Shown here piece after piece: positions 1 to 11,279 of a DNA stretch of 64,000 bases (position 1 is the stretch's first letter; each line of letters starts with the position of its first letter). Origin of the DNA: Fonsecaea monophora (lineage: Eukaryota; Ascomycota; Eurotiomycetes; Chaetothyriales; Herpotrichiellaceae); contig NW_019173957.1 of NCBI RefSeq assembly GCF_001642475.1, forward strand, positions 62,001 to 126,000, read 5' to 3'. The notes beneath the pieces were generated by a model. It saw only the letters and a program-made list of their open reading frames with translations. It was not told where the DNA came from and did no database searches. The translations under genes were made by a program, and so were the position numbers.

Positions 1-1249
1 ATGCAGCAAAATACTGCCGGCAGACAAGTCATGGGGATCTCTGATCATCCCCGCTATCCAGTCGAGGGACACTTCCCTAGTTGTACAAGTACGAGTTCTG
101 GGAGTGAGAGGTCTGGGACATTCCACGACGACCCTTCACTCAGATAAACAGTGATCCATCCCAAGTCTGGACTTCCATGTCGGTTTCTGTTAGTCATAAA
201 CACAGGCTTAGATGAAACGTGCGCATATCGATAAAACCAGTTCCATCCTGCTGATCTCGATGTAACATACTTTTGCTCACCTGATATACTGTTACTCGTA
301 TGTCCAACAATCCCGCCGACTCCGAGTGTTCCATGGTGGGGAACTCTCTTGGATTTTGTACCTGCTTTAGGACGCTGGCGGTGGTGGTGTGTGGTGAATG
401 ATGGTAGTTGGAAGGGCCCGACCAAGACTGTGAATGAAATTGAATTGGTTTCCCTACATTAGCATCCGCCTCGAGCCCTGCATTTTGTCTCCGGCTAGCG
501 GCTCAGCAGGCGCACAAAATGATCGATCTCCGGGCAAATCACGATATAGCATTCAGCGCCAGGATGCCGCTATCTCGCCCGATTGTTTTCCGCTCCACCA
601 ATTAAATACCCCTAAAGTACTCACCGCCCGCTCTCTTCCGGGCGGTGAGCAAATGGTGGCAATTCATTCGCACAATGGCAGCCACCAAAAATCCACTTCT
701 GACTCGCCGTGCATCACAGTTCAAGTATTCATTTCCCCATCGCATGGTTGCTTGCAGCAGAAAACGCCAGGTCTCGCCACTGCTTGAATGTTGACCACGG
801 ATTCGAGCTGCTCTGTTGTGTAAGAGGTGCTCCTCGGTTGTATGACAGTCAGAAACCCGTTGTTGAATCTCGATTGATGTTCCACATGCGTGTTGTGTCT
901 CTTTTTCTCACGGTTTCTTCAACACTCGGAAGGCATCTCCGCCCACGGACTGCAAAGCCAAAATCTGGTGGCTGCCAGTCTGTCACGCCTCCACCTCACC
1001 GTCTTTATTGATCTCTTCTCTTCTCTTCAATTTCTTCTTGACTTTCCTGCCCACTCTTCCTGCTCTTCTCTCACTTCTTTGTAGCCCATCATTCTGCCGT
1101 TGAAACCATTGTGTCGACTCCTATCGTTCTGTTTCGACGGTAGCATCTGTGTTCACTCGCCATCACACATCCTCCATTGACTGCCTGGTGCTGTGACTCC
1201 AACGTTGCAGAGAGGAGGATAGGTCGTAAGACATTGGGCATATTCAAGG
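1..1249. other. Intergenic / 5' region of the MFS gene
   Basis: No gene is supported. Small open frames on both strands lack domains and codon-like composition. Bases ~1005-1080 are strongly CT-rich, typical of the region just upstream of fungal transcription starts, and fit as promoter/5'UTR of the transporter that starts at 1250. Confidence 0.5.
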
Positions 1250-2973
1250 ATGTTGGGACTTACACGATCAAAGAACCAATCTCCCGCGGAAGATACCTTC
1301 CCGACCGGTCAATTCCTCGTTCTAGGTGAGTTTGCAGCCTCATTTGTAGGAACCAACTGGCTGACCACCGTTGCCAGCAATATGTCGTCTCGCAGAGCCC
1401 GTCGCCGTTACATCCATCTTCCCATATGCCTGGCTGATGGTCAAGCAATTCGGTATGGCTGACGCATCCTTTTGGGCCGGTGTTCTCATCGCCTCCTTTT
1501 CCCTCACCGAAGCTCTCTGCTCGTTGCTATGGGGAGGACTATCGGATCGCATCGGAAGAAGGCCAGTTCTCCTCTTTGGCTGCTTTGGGACAATGATTTC
1601 ACTTATGATTGTGGGCTTTTCCACCAGCTTCACCATGGCTCTTGCCGGGAGAATCCTCGGCGGTGCGCTCAATGGAAACATCGGTACGCACCTCGCCATC
1701 TTATGGATCAAAATCTGGAAGCTGACGGATGAATAGGAGTAATACAAACCATGGTCGGAGAGCTCACGACCAAACCAGAATGGGAGCCCAAGGCATATGC
1801 CATCATGCCATTCGTATGGGCCATTGGTACAATTATTGGACCTGCAATCGGCGGCATTTTTGCCAACCCTGCAGCGTCCTATCCAGATGCCTTTTCCAAA
1901 CAAGGGCTTTTTGGTCAATTTCCTTGGCTTCTCCCGAACCTCATCTGCGCTTCGCTCATGCTTGTTAGCATTCTCAATGGCTACCTGTATTTGAGAGAAA
2001 CTCATCCCGATCTTGCTGGTGCGCGCGACTCCAGCGTCTACCAGAATATCGCCGAACAAACCCGTATCATCACTGCGGCAGGTGCTACTGCTGATAATGC
2101 CGTTGATCTGAGACAAGAATCGTACGGGACTTTCAACGAGATCGACGTCCAGAAGAATGATCAATGGCAGGTCAACGCCGACGGGACCTCGCGCGAGCCC
2201 TCTATAAGCGAGAAGACATCCCCCAAATGGCTTACTAAAAAGGTCGTGATGCTGACGCTTGCTCTCTCGATCTACACGTACCATTCGATGTGCTATGATC
2301 ATCTCCTCCCCATATTCTACCAGGACAAGGCTGTCAGCCAAATATCCATTGCAACTAGTGGTCTGGTGGATATCCCAGGCGGCCTTGGGCTGTCCACAAG
2401 AGACGTCGGAGTGATCATGTCTGTCAACGGCGTTATCGCTTTGTTCATTCAAGCGGTCATTTTCCCCTTTACCGCCGAGCGTCTTGGTATTTGGCGCGTG
2501 TTTGTTCTTGTCACGATCTTGCACCCCGTGGCGTTTTTCATTGTTCCATACCTAGCACTGCTTCCGTCACACCTGCTCTACCCGGGCATCTATACCTGCC
2601 TAACAATCCGCAACTTCCTCTCGATCCTGGATTATCCAGTAATTTTGATCTTACTGAAGCAGGCGAGTCCATCTCCTGCCTACCTGGGACGTATAAATGG
2701 TCTGGCCGCTTCGGCCGGGGCGGCCTGCAGGACTGTGGCGCCGCCGATTGCGGGTCTCTTGTATGAATGGGGCTCCAATATTGGGTTTACGGGGCTGGCG
2801 TGGTGGTTCGCTGGGTTTGTTGCCATCGTTGGCGTTTTTCAGTTATGGTTTGTTCCGAGAGAGAAGAACAACGGGGCGACGACAGTGGTCAAGTCGATCG
2901 TACCTTGTTTGGACAATTCTGCTGGGGAAAGGGTTTCGGATGTGGTTGATGTTACTGTATTGGATGACGAAAA

Positions 2974-3015
<42 letters not shown>

Positions 3016-3031
3016 ATATGCCTATGCCTGA
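1250..3031 (+). CDS. MFS transporter, zinc-induced-facilitator-like, with (Asp-His)6 tail
   Basis: Exons 1250-1325, 1378-1683 and 1737-3031 join in frame to 558 aa. The first transmembrane half holds the MFS signature between TM2 and TM3 (GGLSDRIGRRPV), and the 'AGRILGGALNGNIG' to 'GELTTKPEWEPKAYA' stretch is the characteristic TM4/TM5 sequence of the DHA1-related ZIFL/YCR023C-type fungal transporters. A hydrophilic loop of ~110 residues follows TM6 (rich in Asp, Gln, Asn), then six further helices. The C-terminus is acidic and ends in six Asp-His pairs encoded by a perfect GACCAC hexamer run. Role: proton-coupled efflux or vacuolar sequestration of a small molecule or metal-chelate; substrate unknown. 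The His/Asp tail suggests metal binding but that is inference. Start chosen because it is the first ATG giving an open exon 1 whose donor matches exon 2 phase. Confidence 0.88.
2978..3013 (+). repeat. (GACCAC)6 coding microsatellite
   Basis: Six perfect tandem copies of GACCAC, in frame, encode the Asp-His repeat at the C-terminus of the MFS transporter. Hexamer slippage would change tail length without breaking the frame. Confidence 0.95.
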
Positions 3032-4106
3032 TCTTGGGTTCTTACTGTGAACAAGAAGAAAAGGATACCACTGGATTTGAGACAGTCGGCACATTGGCGT
3101 TTTGACGGGGGGCTGGCATCTTCTAGAATCGGGTCGGGCCCTGGAGCGGACGGTCACCTCTGGTCAAAATTGACAGGACCAGGGAGTTAATGTATTTACA
3201 AGGAAGGGATATGATTCTTTGGTTTTTGTCATGTCAATGGCGCGAAGCGGGAGTGATGGTATGGCGTTCGTTTTACGGGCACGGAATTCTAGCGGGATGG
3301 ATTTCTACAACCATTCATCCATCTACCCGCCCACTCTTTTCTAGGCGTTATGTATTTGAGCGGGCGAGGTCTTGAGAAACACGACACGAAGGAGTTTCCG
3401 GCCCGGCGCTGGAGCAGGAGCAGGAGCAGGAGCAGGAGCACTCCACGTTGATTGACACGGACTTGTCTGCGAGTATTACTACCTCAAGTAGAGCAGTTGT
3501 TTGTTTGTTTTTCTAACGAAACGGTGAACGGCGTCGGATAGGGAGGAAGGCATGAAGGGAACGGGAATGGATAAAGAGAATTAGAAACCGACGGTATAAA
3601 AAAAACGAAAAGAAAAAAAGAGTTCTACATACAAACAGGAAAAGTCCATTGTGTAGGTAGGTACAAGGTGACTGACTGAGTGAGCGCCTATTACTTTTCA
3701 CTGACTTAGCAGCTTACTATGGAAGCAGTTGAATATGAATTCGTCAGCCGGAACGGCTCGTTGGCTTCGGGTCATTCTATCCCCTCGCGCGCGCAATACA
3801 CTAAGCACACCATTTGGACGGTCGTGATGGTATACCTCATATGGAAATCAGATCAGTGCCGTTCAAGTTCAGTTCAAACTCCTTGATTTTCCTCATTATG
3901 ATTGATTCAACATATACTATGTACCCTGGTATGCACTGCCGTCTCGGTCAACTTTTGCTTGTTGTGAACCTTTCGGATTCCATGAATATGTGTCCCATAC
4001 ATAGAACCCTGGGCCCCATCAACAACCATTACCCGAGCCAGCCGCCACCACATTACTTTTGTCTTGGTCACTTTCACACATTATCGAGGCTATTTAAATT
4101 TTCCTT
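3032..4106. other. Intergenic, convergent 3' ends
   Basis: Lies between the stop of the MFS gene and the stop of the minus-strand phosphatase. It contains a (GGAGCA)5 repeat at 3411-3440 and no convincing coding sequence. Confidence 0.5.
3411..3440. repeat. (GGAGCA)5 hexanucleotide repeat
   Basis: Five perfect copies of GGAGCA in non-coding DNA between convergent genes; likely a length-variable microsatellite. Confidence 0.9.
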
Positions 4107-6027
4107 CTATGACGTGGCACCATGGGGCGCACGGCCGTTGTAGTTGACACCTGCCGAGGCCGTGTAGTTGGCAAAGCAGTCGTAGTTGAAGTCGATCTCG
4201 TTGAGGCGCTGCTGGAGCACCTTGACCATGTTGTCAAAGGGGCATAGACCGTTGGGGTCGACAGGGCAACCCGGGTGCGAGTCGGAGACGGGAACGACGG
4301 CGTCGTTGCTGTTTATCACCCTCAAAGTCAGATGCCCATGTTTTCGCCCAGAACAAAATGGTGGCAAAGGAAAATAATACTTACACGATGAACCGAATCT
4401 GTTTGGTGGGGGTCATGGCGGGGCACTCGAGCACTTGGGCAGTAAAGTGAGTGGCAAAGGGGACGATCTTGCTAGCAACAAAGTTGTTCTGCCCCTGGTT
4501 GCCGCTACCGCTCAAAGGAGGTCCCTTGAACAGCGCCGTAAGGTTGAAGGCAGTGAGGGTGTCGAGAACAACCACCTCGTGGGTCGCGTCGGCGTAGATA
4601 GATTGGTTCAAAGGGAAATCCGTCGGGTTGTTGTCGAATGTCTCGTTGAGAGCAGAGAGCGCGCCGGGATAGGTGTGGGTGAATCGAGCGACAAACTCGG
4701 CGAGGTAGCCCTTACCCTGAGCAGCAGCAACCGGAGAGCCGGGGCCGTTGTTGTAGTAGAACATCTGAGTAAAGGTTAGGCAACCACTGCGTCTACATCG
4801 GGCAGGGTGGAGCGAGCTTACCAAGTCATAGTAGTATTCGTAATTCTCAAAGTCCTCCAAGGTGAAAAGGGGGCAGAAGGCCGAATAGCCCAAGGCGTCA
4901 GTCTCGTACGAGCAGAGCTGAAGCATGGCGATGGCATCGGTGGGTGTCAGGGTCAGATTGCCTGAGACCTACAGCCCCGACCATTAATACCATGTATGCT
5001 CGCAAAAGAGTGGGGAGCAACATTACCTGAGAGTTCAGACGGGCTAGAGTGGCATTGAAAGCGTTGTTGGCGAATTTGGTTGCGACGGTACTGCCGATGC
5101 TTCCTCGACTGGCAATGTTGGAGTTGTTGCAGATCTCATAGGGGGCTCCCGAGTTGTTGACCCCTGGGGTTTCGACTAGGATTTCAATGTTGACCTGGTC
5201 TACATACTCGGGCACTCCAAAGAAACCAGCGGCAAAGTTCTCGGCGGTCTTGACCATGCGGTCCTGAGACTCGGTGCGGAAGACAGGGAGAGCTCCTTGA
5301 GCGGTGAAGTTGTTGAGCAATTCACCATACAACTGTCGGTATGACACTCCGAGGAGAAAGTTTTGGCTTCGTCCAAAAGGAGTCAAGAGTTCAGCACCCA
5401 GCTTGTAGCTCCAGTCGGCCAGGAAAGCCAGCTCGCCGGAGACCTGGAACCCGGCTCCCTTGGTAGCATTGGCAAGTTTAGAAGCGAATGTCGCAGGGGC
5501 AGCACCGCCAGTAGGGTACCGAGCACCATGGCGATACAGGAGGTGGACTTGGTTGATGGAGCAGCCATCCGGGATGAGTGGGCTGGCTTTGGGCAAGCCG
5601 TAGTCGGCAGACGACAGTGAATACCAGGGCGACAGGTTACCCCAGAAGCGAGTGATGTCGACTTTGGAGCTCGAGTTGGATCCCTGAGGTTGAGCAGCAA
5701 CCAGAGGAAAGGCGGCAGCCCCTTGAGTGTTGTACGGGTACAAAGGAGCGGTCTGGGCAGCAGCTGGCTCGAGACCTGTCACTGTTGGGCCGGGGAATTG
5801 CACCACTGACTCAGGCGGGAACTGAGAGGGGTCGACCGATGCTAGATAGGCGTCAGTTTCGACCTCCACTTACGACGCAATGATGAAGAGGGCTAGATGG
5901 ACATACTGGATGCTGGAGGGTAGACGTCAGACGTGGTAGCACCAACACCTGACGAGGCAACGACAGGTTGAGGGGCTGCCTCAATGGCCTTTGCCAGTAC
6001 CGCCAACACAAGCGGAGTGACCTTCAT
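4107..6027 (-). CDS. Secreted histidine acid phosphatase (phytase-type)
   Basis: Exons (minus) 6027-5907, 5841-5027, 4968-4822, 4764-4385, 4308-4107 give 554 aa, all junctions in phase. An N-terminal signal peptide (about residues 1-18, hydrophobic, ending Ala-Ala) is followed by the histidine-acid-phosphatase catalytic motif RHGARYP at about residue 144, where the His forms the phospho-enzyme. The second active-site motif, normally His-Asp, reads Thr-His-Glu at about residues 422-424. The late 'VNDAVVP' stretch and paired cysteines near the C-terminus are family hallmarks. Many N-x-S/T sequons fit a secreted glycoprotein. Function: release of phosphate from phytate or other phosphomonoesters outside the cell. 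Length is slightly above the 450-500 aa usual for PhyA/PhyB because of a Gln/Ser-rich N-terminal extension. A true phytase versus a general acid phosphatase cannot be decided. Confidence 0.9.
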
Positions 6028-7556
6028 CTTCTGACTGGTCAAGTAGCCTTGTCACGCTCGAAACAGGCAACTCAAGTCAGCAAGTCCGAGTCTCTTTCTT
6101 CTCGTCGGAATCCAGGGAAGAAGATGGCCTTGGAGACACATATTTTCTGCATGTCCAAGTGGCTTCTTTATGTACTGCAAGACAAGCTCTGGCAAGCTCT
6201 GGCAAGCCCTGTCAAGCTCGACCTGGAAGGCAACACCAAGACGGCAAGCTTCCATCAAGCTCAGCAGTCAAATATAGCGCCATCCAACTACATTCAAGTA
6301 TGTGAACATGTGCCTTTCTGCCCCGACATGCAAGTTGCCCAAAGTTCCCGCAAATCGTAACGCTCCAAGCGGTGATGCCGGTGGCTGGATCGATCCCAGT
6401 ACGCGAGCCAGCACGTGGGTGGGGGGAGCCCATGTTCGCCGCCCTCGGCCATGTACAGACTCGGTATAGCCAGTAGGAGAAGGATTGCGAAGGTAACCTT
6501 GAGTCAGGAGCTGCACGGTTATGGCATCAATATTGTACCGAGCATGAGATTAGTCTGTTGTGAGATGTGATGCGTGCAGGGGATCGAGGACCTTGTTTGC
6601 GAGAAGATGCGTGATGGATGGGTGGACAAGCTCGATCTGGGAATAGCCGTCTGAGGATCCCGCAGTGCGGTCCAGGTGGTGCCAGGCACACGAAGCGCAG
6701 GTTCAGGTACGGAGGATGGGAGGGTCATAAGGTGATCCTCTTTTTTCATGCCCGAACCATTCAGGTTGCTTTGTTGAGGATCGTGGGATGAAGATGAGAG
6801 GCTGGTTCGATGCCGAGCAGATTTCGAGATAACAGGAGATCATATTCAATGCGTCCATCGCATGGCGTGGTGAATAACACTGGGCTCGTGCAGGTGGCTT
6901 TCCGTGGCGAAACGGCTGAGGCGCGATTAGACAGTTTCTGCCTGACCGCATAATCAGCGCCTAAACAAGCTCAAACGCTACAAAGAGCTTTTGTCAGACA
7001 CAACAACTTTTACTATTCGTCTCCTCGCCTGCGATATCCAATTTTAGCCTCTTGGACGCGCCCTGCTGCGTGGCCATCTATCCAAGTTTCAAGTTTTTGT
7101 TTCCCACTCCAGCTTCAGTAACGCCCAACCAACCATCACGACTTGTCATGCTAGCGAACCGCTCGCTTCAAGGCTGTCGATCTGCTCAACAAGCGATGCG
7201 TGGTTCGCTGTCAATCGAGTCTCTCACTGGTATACATTCTGCGACAATGCGTCACCCTGCAGTTTTACCATGGTACCTCGCGCACCTCTGCTACTACCGG
7301 TCGACCTGTTTTCCTTGATATCGCATCGCCGAGTAACTTGATACAAGGACGTCTTATTAGACAAGTATCCGTCGCAATGGAGAATCTTGTTCCTAAATGC
7401 TGTTTCTCCCTGTTGCTTTTGATTTTGATTCCTTTTCCCTACCATTTGGTTTGTGAAGTTGCCTGTCTACTTAGCCCAGGATCATAGCTCTTTACTCAAG
7501 AAAGTCCTTTCGCCCTTGACTACCTGCAATACTCTCTACCTCGTACCCAATCAACC
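6028..7556. other. Intergenic between divergent phosphatase and membrane-protein genes
   Basis: 1.5 kb holding the upstream regions of two divergent genes. Candidate small frames have no recognisable domain. A direct 'GCAAGCTCTGGCAAGC'-like duplication near 6180-6215 is the only local repeat seen. Confidence 0.45.
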
Positions 7557-8461
7557 ATGTTCGAGTCCAGAAGGAAAGATGGGGAGCATCCTGCTCGACC
7601 ATCACTCTCGACTATTCAGTCTGAGGAGGAGGAAGGACATCACGATACAGCATCAATGGCGCGAACAGAAACTAACCCACTCAAAATGAGAGGATCGACT
7701 TCCCTTGGGCGCAAAAACTCAAGCAAGCCCAGTGTATTGGCCCGCGCCGAAACGCTGTCTTCCAAACCAACCCTGACCCGTGTACCTTCTATCCAGACAC
7801 GATACATGGAGATGCTGTTACACCTAGATCAAATTCCTCGGCTATACAATATCCTGGCCAGCCTGTTCACCTGGATTTTGCTCGCGGGCTTTCTCGTCGT
7901 CCCCGGTACCTTTACAACTTTCAAGAATTCCAAGGCGTTCCAAGATGCCGACAACGATGATGACGCTAACGAGGTTGCTCACGCAATTGTGCACTCGATT
8001 GCGCATATTGGTCTGCTGTGGCTATCTGGCGCGTTCTGTGTCGTTGGGACTCTGGGATGCCTCTGGCTGTGGCTTCGTTGGCGCAAGAACTATGTCTGGC
8101 TGATAAACCGCATCTTTCTGTGAGATCTTCACTCGCGTTCACAGGGACATACTGACGGGTTGATGATAGACCAGTCACGCTGAACTCCGTCGCCGGCTTG
8201 ATCACAACTCTCGTCAACGTCTATACTGCCCAGCATGGTGTATGGAGTGTGACGGCGAAAATCACTGCTATCGTGACAGGATCCTGCGTTGGGGTGGCAG
8301 GGATTCTTTTCGGGTGCTATAACTTTTGGGTATTGCGCAGGATACAAAAGGCACACGCAAGAGAAACGGGCCTCAATACTCAGCACGAGGATGAGACGCT
8401 GGTGGAGAAGGTGAAAAGGAAGGCCCATGAGCCTCCGTTGCAGTCAGGCAGTGTGGTTTGA
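7557..8461 (+). CDS. Uncharacterised four-helix membrane protein
   Basis: Exons 7557-8119 and 8170-8461 give 284 aa (donor GTGAG, acceptor GATAG). The first ~85 residues are Ser/Thr/Lys-rich and acidic in places, likely cytosolic and phosphorylatable. Four hydrophobic spans follow: about residues 98-120, 145-172, 190-210 and 222-245. The loop between spans 1 and 2 is acidic (a Asp/Asn run). The C-terminal ~40 residues are charged and cytosolic. I recognise no family; the layout matches conserved fungal integral membrane proteins of unknown function. Clear splice phase, composition and ATG in an ACCATG context argue that the gene is real. Confidence 0.8.
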
Positions 8462-8738
8462 TATTGAAATGTTTCTCTGGGTTCAACGACGTCTTTCCAC
8501 TTGTACCCTTCCACTAATGCCCTTTGCGACTGCCTCCAAATGTACACAAATTTCATGTTTTTGCACTTGCCATGAATGACAAGGGCTGAACAGTCCCTCT
8601 ACCCTTTTGTTATTATTCTCACTTCGCATTTGACTGACTTACCATTCCTCATTTCCTCAATTACCTTTTCCCAGCTCATACGCCTTCCTAAGACCTATTA
8701 CATAGAATATTCTTCTTATTATTGCGCACACCGTACCT

Positions 8739-10703
8739 ATGGCTACTCAACTTTCCTCTTCGACGAGGTCAACATACCGAAGAACTGCACGTCGAGATCG
8801 TCGAATCAGACACCGGGCACGCTTTCCTAAGCCGAATCCGCCACAGTTGAAGACATCCCGTCGACGGGGTCCAAAAAGAAGAAAGCTGCGTGAACAGGAC
8901 TCCTTGGATCTTGACAACTGCTACTATGCTTGTGAGGACCGAGGATACCACCTCGATCCTGATGTTCGTGTCGGCCTTGAAATTAACCATGATGGTATGA
9001 TTGATATATTCGCGATCCTGACGCTGTGCTGATTCTTATTTCTAGAAACCCCATACTGGTTTTCCGACGACAGCATCACCGATCGAAGCATAGCCGCAGA
9101 AGAACCATGCCCATTACTCGACTACTCTGCCGTTGGCGCATTAGCAAGACCTTCACCTACGATATCTTCCGAGACAGGAGGCGGAAAAGTCATCTTCAAG
9201 AGAAAGGGAACGCGAAGCCTCTCTGAAGCAGACCTCAATGAAAATCCCTCGCCTCCACTACCTCCCATTCTCATGACCACAAAGGCACGCACAAGCATCC
9301 AGCTCCCCAGTTGCCATTTGGAGCCTTCAAGGAATCGATGTCCGCCAGAATACCACTCAGACTACCTCAATGATGTCAGGATTCCAAGTCCATTGCTATA
9401 CCACAGCTCACAATTCGAATACACTACACCCTCTGACAATCCTTGGTTGACCTGGAACGTCTCGTCCTTCGAGTTCGCCCATGGCCAGCAAAAGCCAGAA
9501 CCTGACTTTACCAGTTACCGGCCCGTCGTGTGTGGTGCTGCTCTGGACGAGCGGACACATATGCAACGTAATGAAAGCTTGGGGTATGCTGTTTGCACGG
9601 CTGCATCCTCCCGGCACAAAGCAGAAGCAAGTCACGTCTCGGACGGCAGCCATGATTCTTCGACTCATGGCGATGTTCTTTCGTCAGGCGATGACCTTGA
9701 CTCCCAAGAATTGACGCGGACCAACCAAGGATATTCACTCATCGCGGACGTCGAGAGAAATGGTCCCGTTACTCCCATGGGCCTTGACTTTCCATGGTGT
9801 CATGATTTTTTCATGCCAAAGGTCTCGTATAGCCAAGAAATAGGTGTGCCACCCGATGCCGCACCATCTGAGGACAATTTAATCTTTCCCACACTGCCAA
9901 CTCCGATCAACCTTGACCACGCGTTGATTGCTTGTTGCAGCGTCAACAACATTGTTCACCCAAGCGGAAATCAAGCTGCCAGAAGTTGGGAGCGAGCAGG
10001 CAGAGGGTTGCCATCATTTCGAGATCCAGTTGACACCACTCCGTCCCCGTCCATTTCGGACGCGGTAGAGGCAGCTGTCCATGGAGCTTGCAGTGCCAGC
10101 GAACCGCAGACCACTCGAGGATCCTTAGATAGTAGAGATGGTACGATCACCTCGGACGGGCCCTATCCTGGCGCTGCAATCAAGGTTGTCATTCCACCAT
10201 GCATGGACCTGGTTCCGGCACGACTGTACCAGCACCAACTCATTGCGTGGCCACTGTCAACTGCAGCTGTTGAGGCGAGAAACAGACGCGACAGTGACGT
10301 ATCGGCTGTTCTCAGAATGGCAGACTGGTTGGCAGGATTGAATACGCTAGGACCCTATGTGGGTGGCCAGTTGGGTCTACCTCTTCCCAAGCCACCAGGC
10401 AATGACGCCGGTCTCAATTCTAGGAGAAATATGTCGACTTCTAACGATACTCTGAGTTCAGTACTTTCTGCCCGGGCTCAGTGCCACGGAGGGTTTGCAG
10501 AGGATGAAGCTGATTCGGGCTCACCCGATGAAGGGTACTTCACCTGTAGTGAACGCTATTCGGAGACCGACTTGCTGGAAGACACACCCACCGATGAGGA
10601 ATGGGTCGATTGGGAATGGGATTTTGAGTCGGATGATGTGGATGAGAGGATTGGACTATTTGCCACTGAATGGGAGGGAGCGAGTAAGGCAGATGCGGTG
10701 TAA
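8739..10703 (+). CDS. Hypothetical fungal protein, basic N-terminus and acidic C-terminus
   Basis: Exons 8739-8994 and 9046-10703 give 637 aa; the intron has a CTGAT-type branch site and TTTCTAG acceptor, and the junction restores His-Asp-Glu-Thr. Residues ~10-50 are Arg/Lys-rich (a 'GPKRRKLRE' stretch resembles a nuclear localisation signal). The middle is Ser/Pro-rich and probably disordered. The last ~80 residues are very acidic with several Trp. No catalytic or membrane motif is seen. A nuclear or regulatory role would fit the composition but is only a guess. It follows the membrane protein gene on the same strand with a 277-base gap. Confidence 0.75.
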
Positions 10704-11279
10704 CCTGTCGGTTACGACTGAGCAATGTGATACCTGCGGATTGTGAAGTATTACGGATACGTATAGGCATGAAAGCTAAGGACAAGATGACGAGGTGACG
10801 ATTAGATTGCATGTTCTGGAGCTGGTGGTGGTCGTAGACCTGTAGTATGTAGTCAGCAATTCTTGAAAGAGCAGACAACACGCCCTCATCGGAATGAAGA
10901 CTTATGTCAACACCTAGTTGTTATCGGAGGAGATTCGTTCCTTTCGAATTGACATGCCTCGCGATTGTGCAAAGACAGAGGAGTGTACGGACTCGGTCTG
11001 TGCTAGGTTTCCAGGAGAGGAATGCAGGATTCTTCTCCCGCTAGGTGGACAGGGTCTGATTGATCTAAGTCGCCATCGCCACACTTGCAAGTAGGATGTA
11101 CATTCTACATACCTTAGCTATCTACCTCCATACGATAGGCACGTACATAGGTAGTATTAAAGGCGACCCGACCCCACCCTTTTTATCTCCATCCTCGCCC
11201 TCGCCCTTCTTCCTACTTGTTCCTCGCCACTTCACGCCGCCCCCCCCCCCCCCCCCCCTTCCCAACGACATGTCTGTTT
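10704..11279. other. Intergenic, convergent 3' ends, with poly-C tract
   Basis: Between the stop of the hypothetical gene and the stop of the minus-strand monooxygenase. No gene seen. Contains a 19-C homopolymer at 11240-11258. Confidence 0.5.
11240..11258. repeat. Poly-C (19) homopolymer
   Basis: Nineteen consecutive C on the plus strand, i.e. poly-G in the 3' flank of the monooxygenase transcript, 21 bases past its stop codon. Prone to slippage and to length error in assembly. Confidence 0.9.

Noticed and set aside
54..425. 123-codon open frame on the minus strand near the left edge
   Set aside because: No domain, no splice partner, composition like non-coding DNA.
1340..2524. 394-codon open frame antisense to the MFS transporter
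   Set aside because: It mirrors a well-supported spliced gene on the other strand and has no domain of its own.
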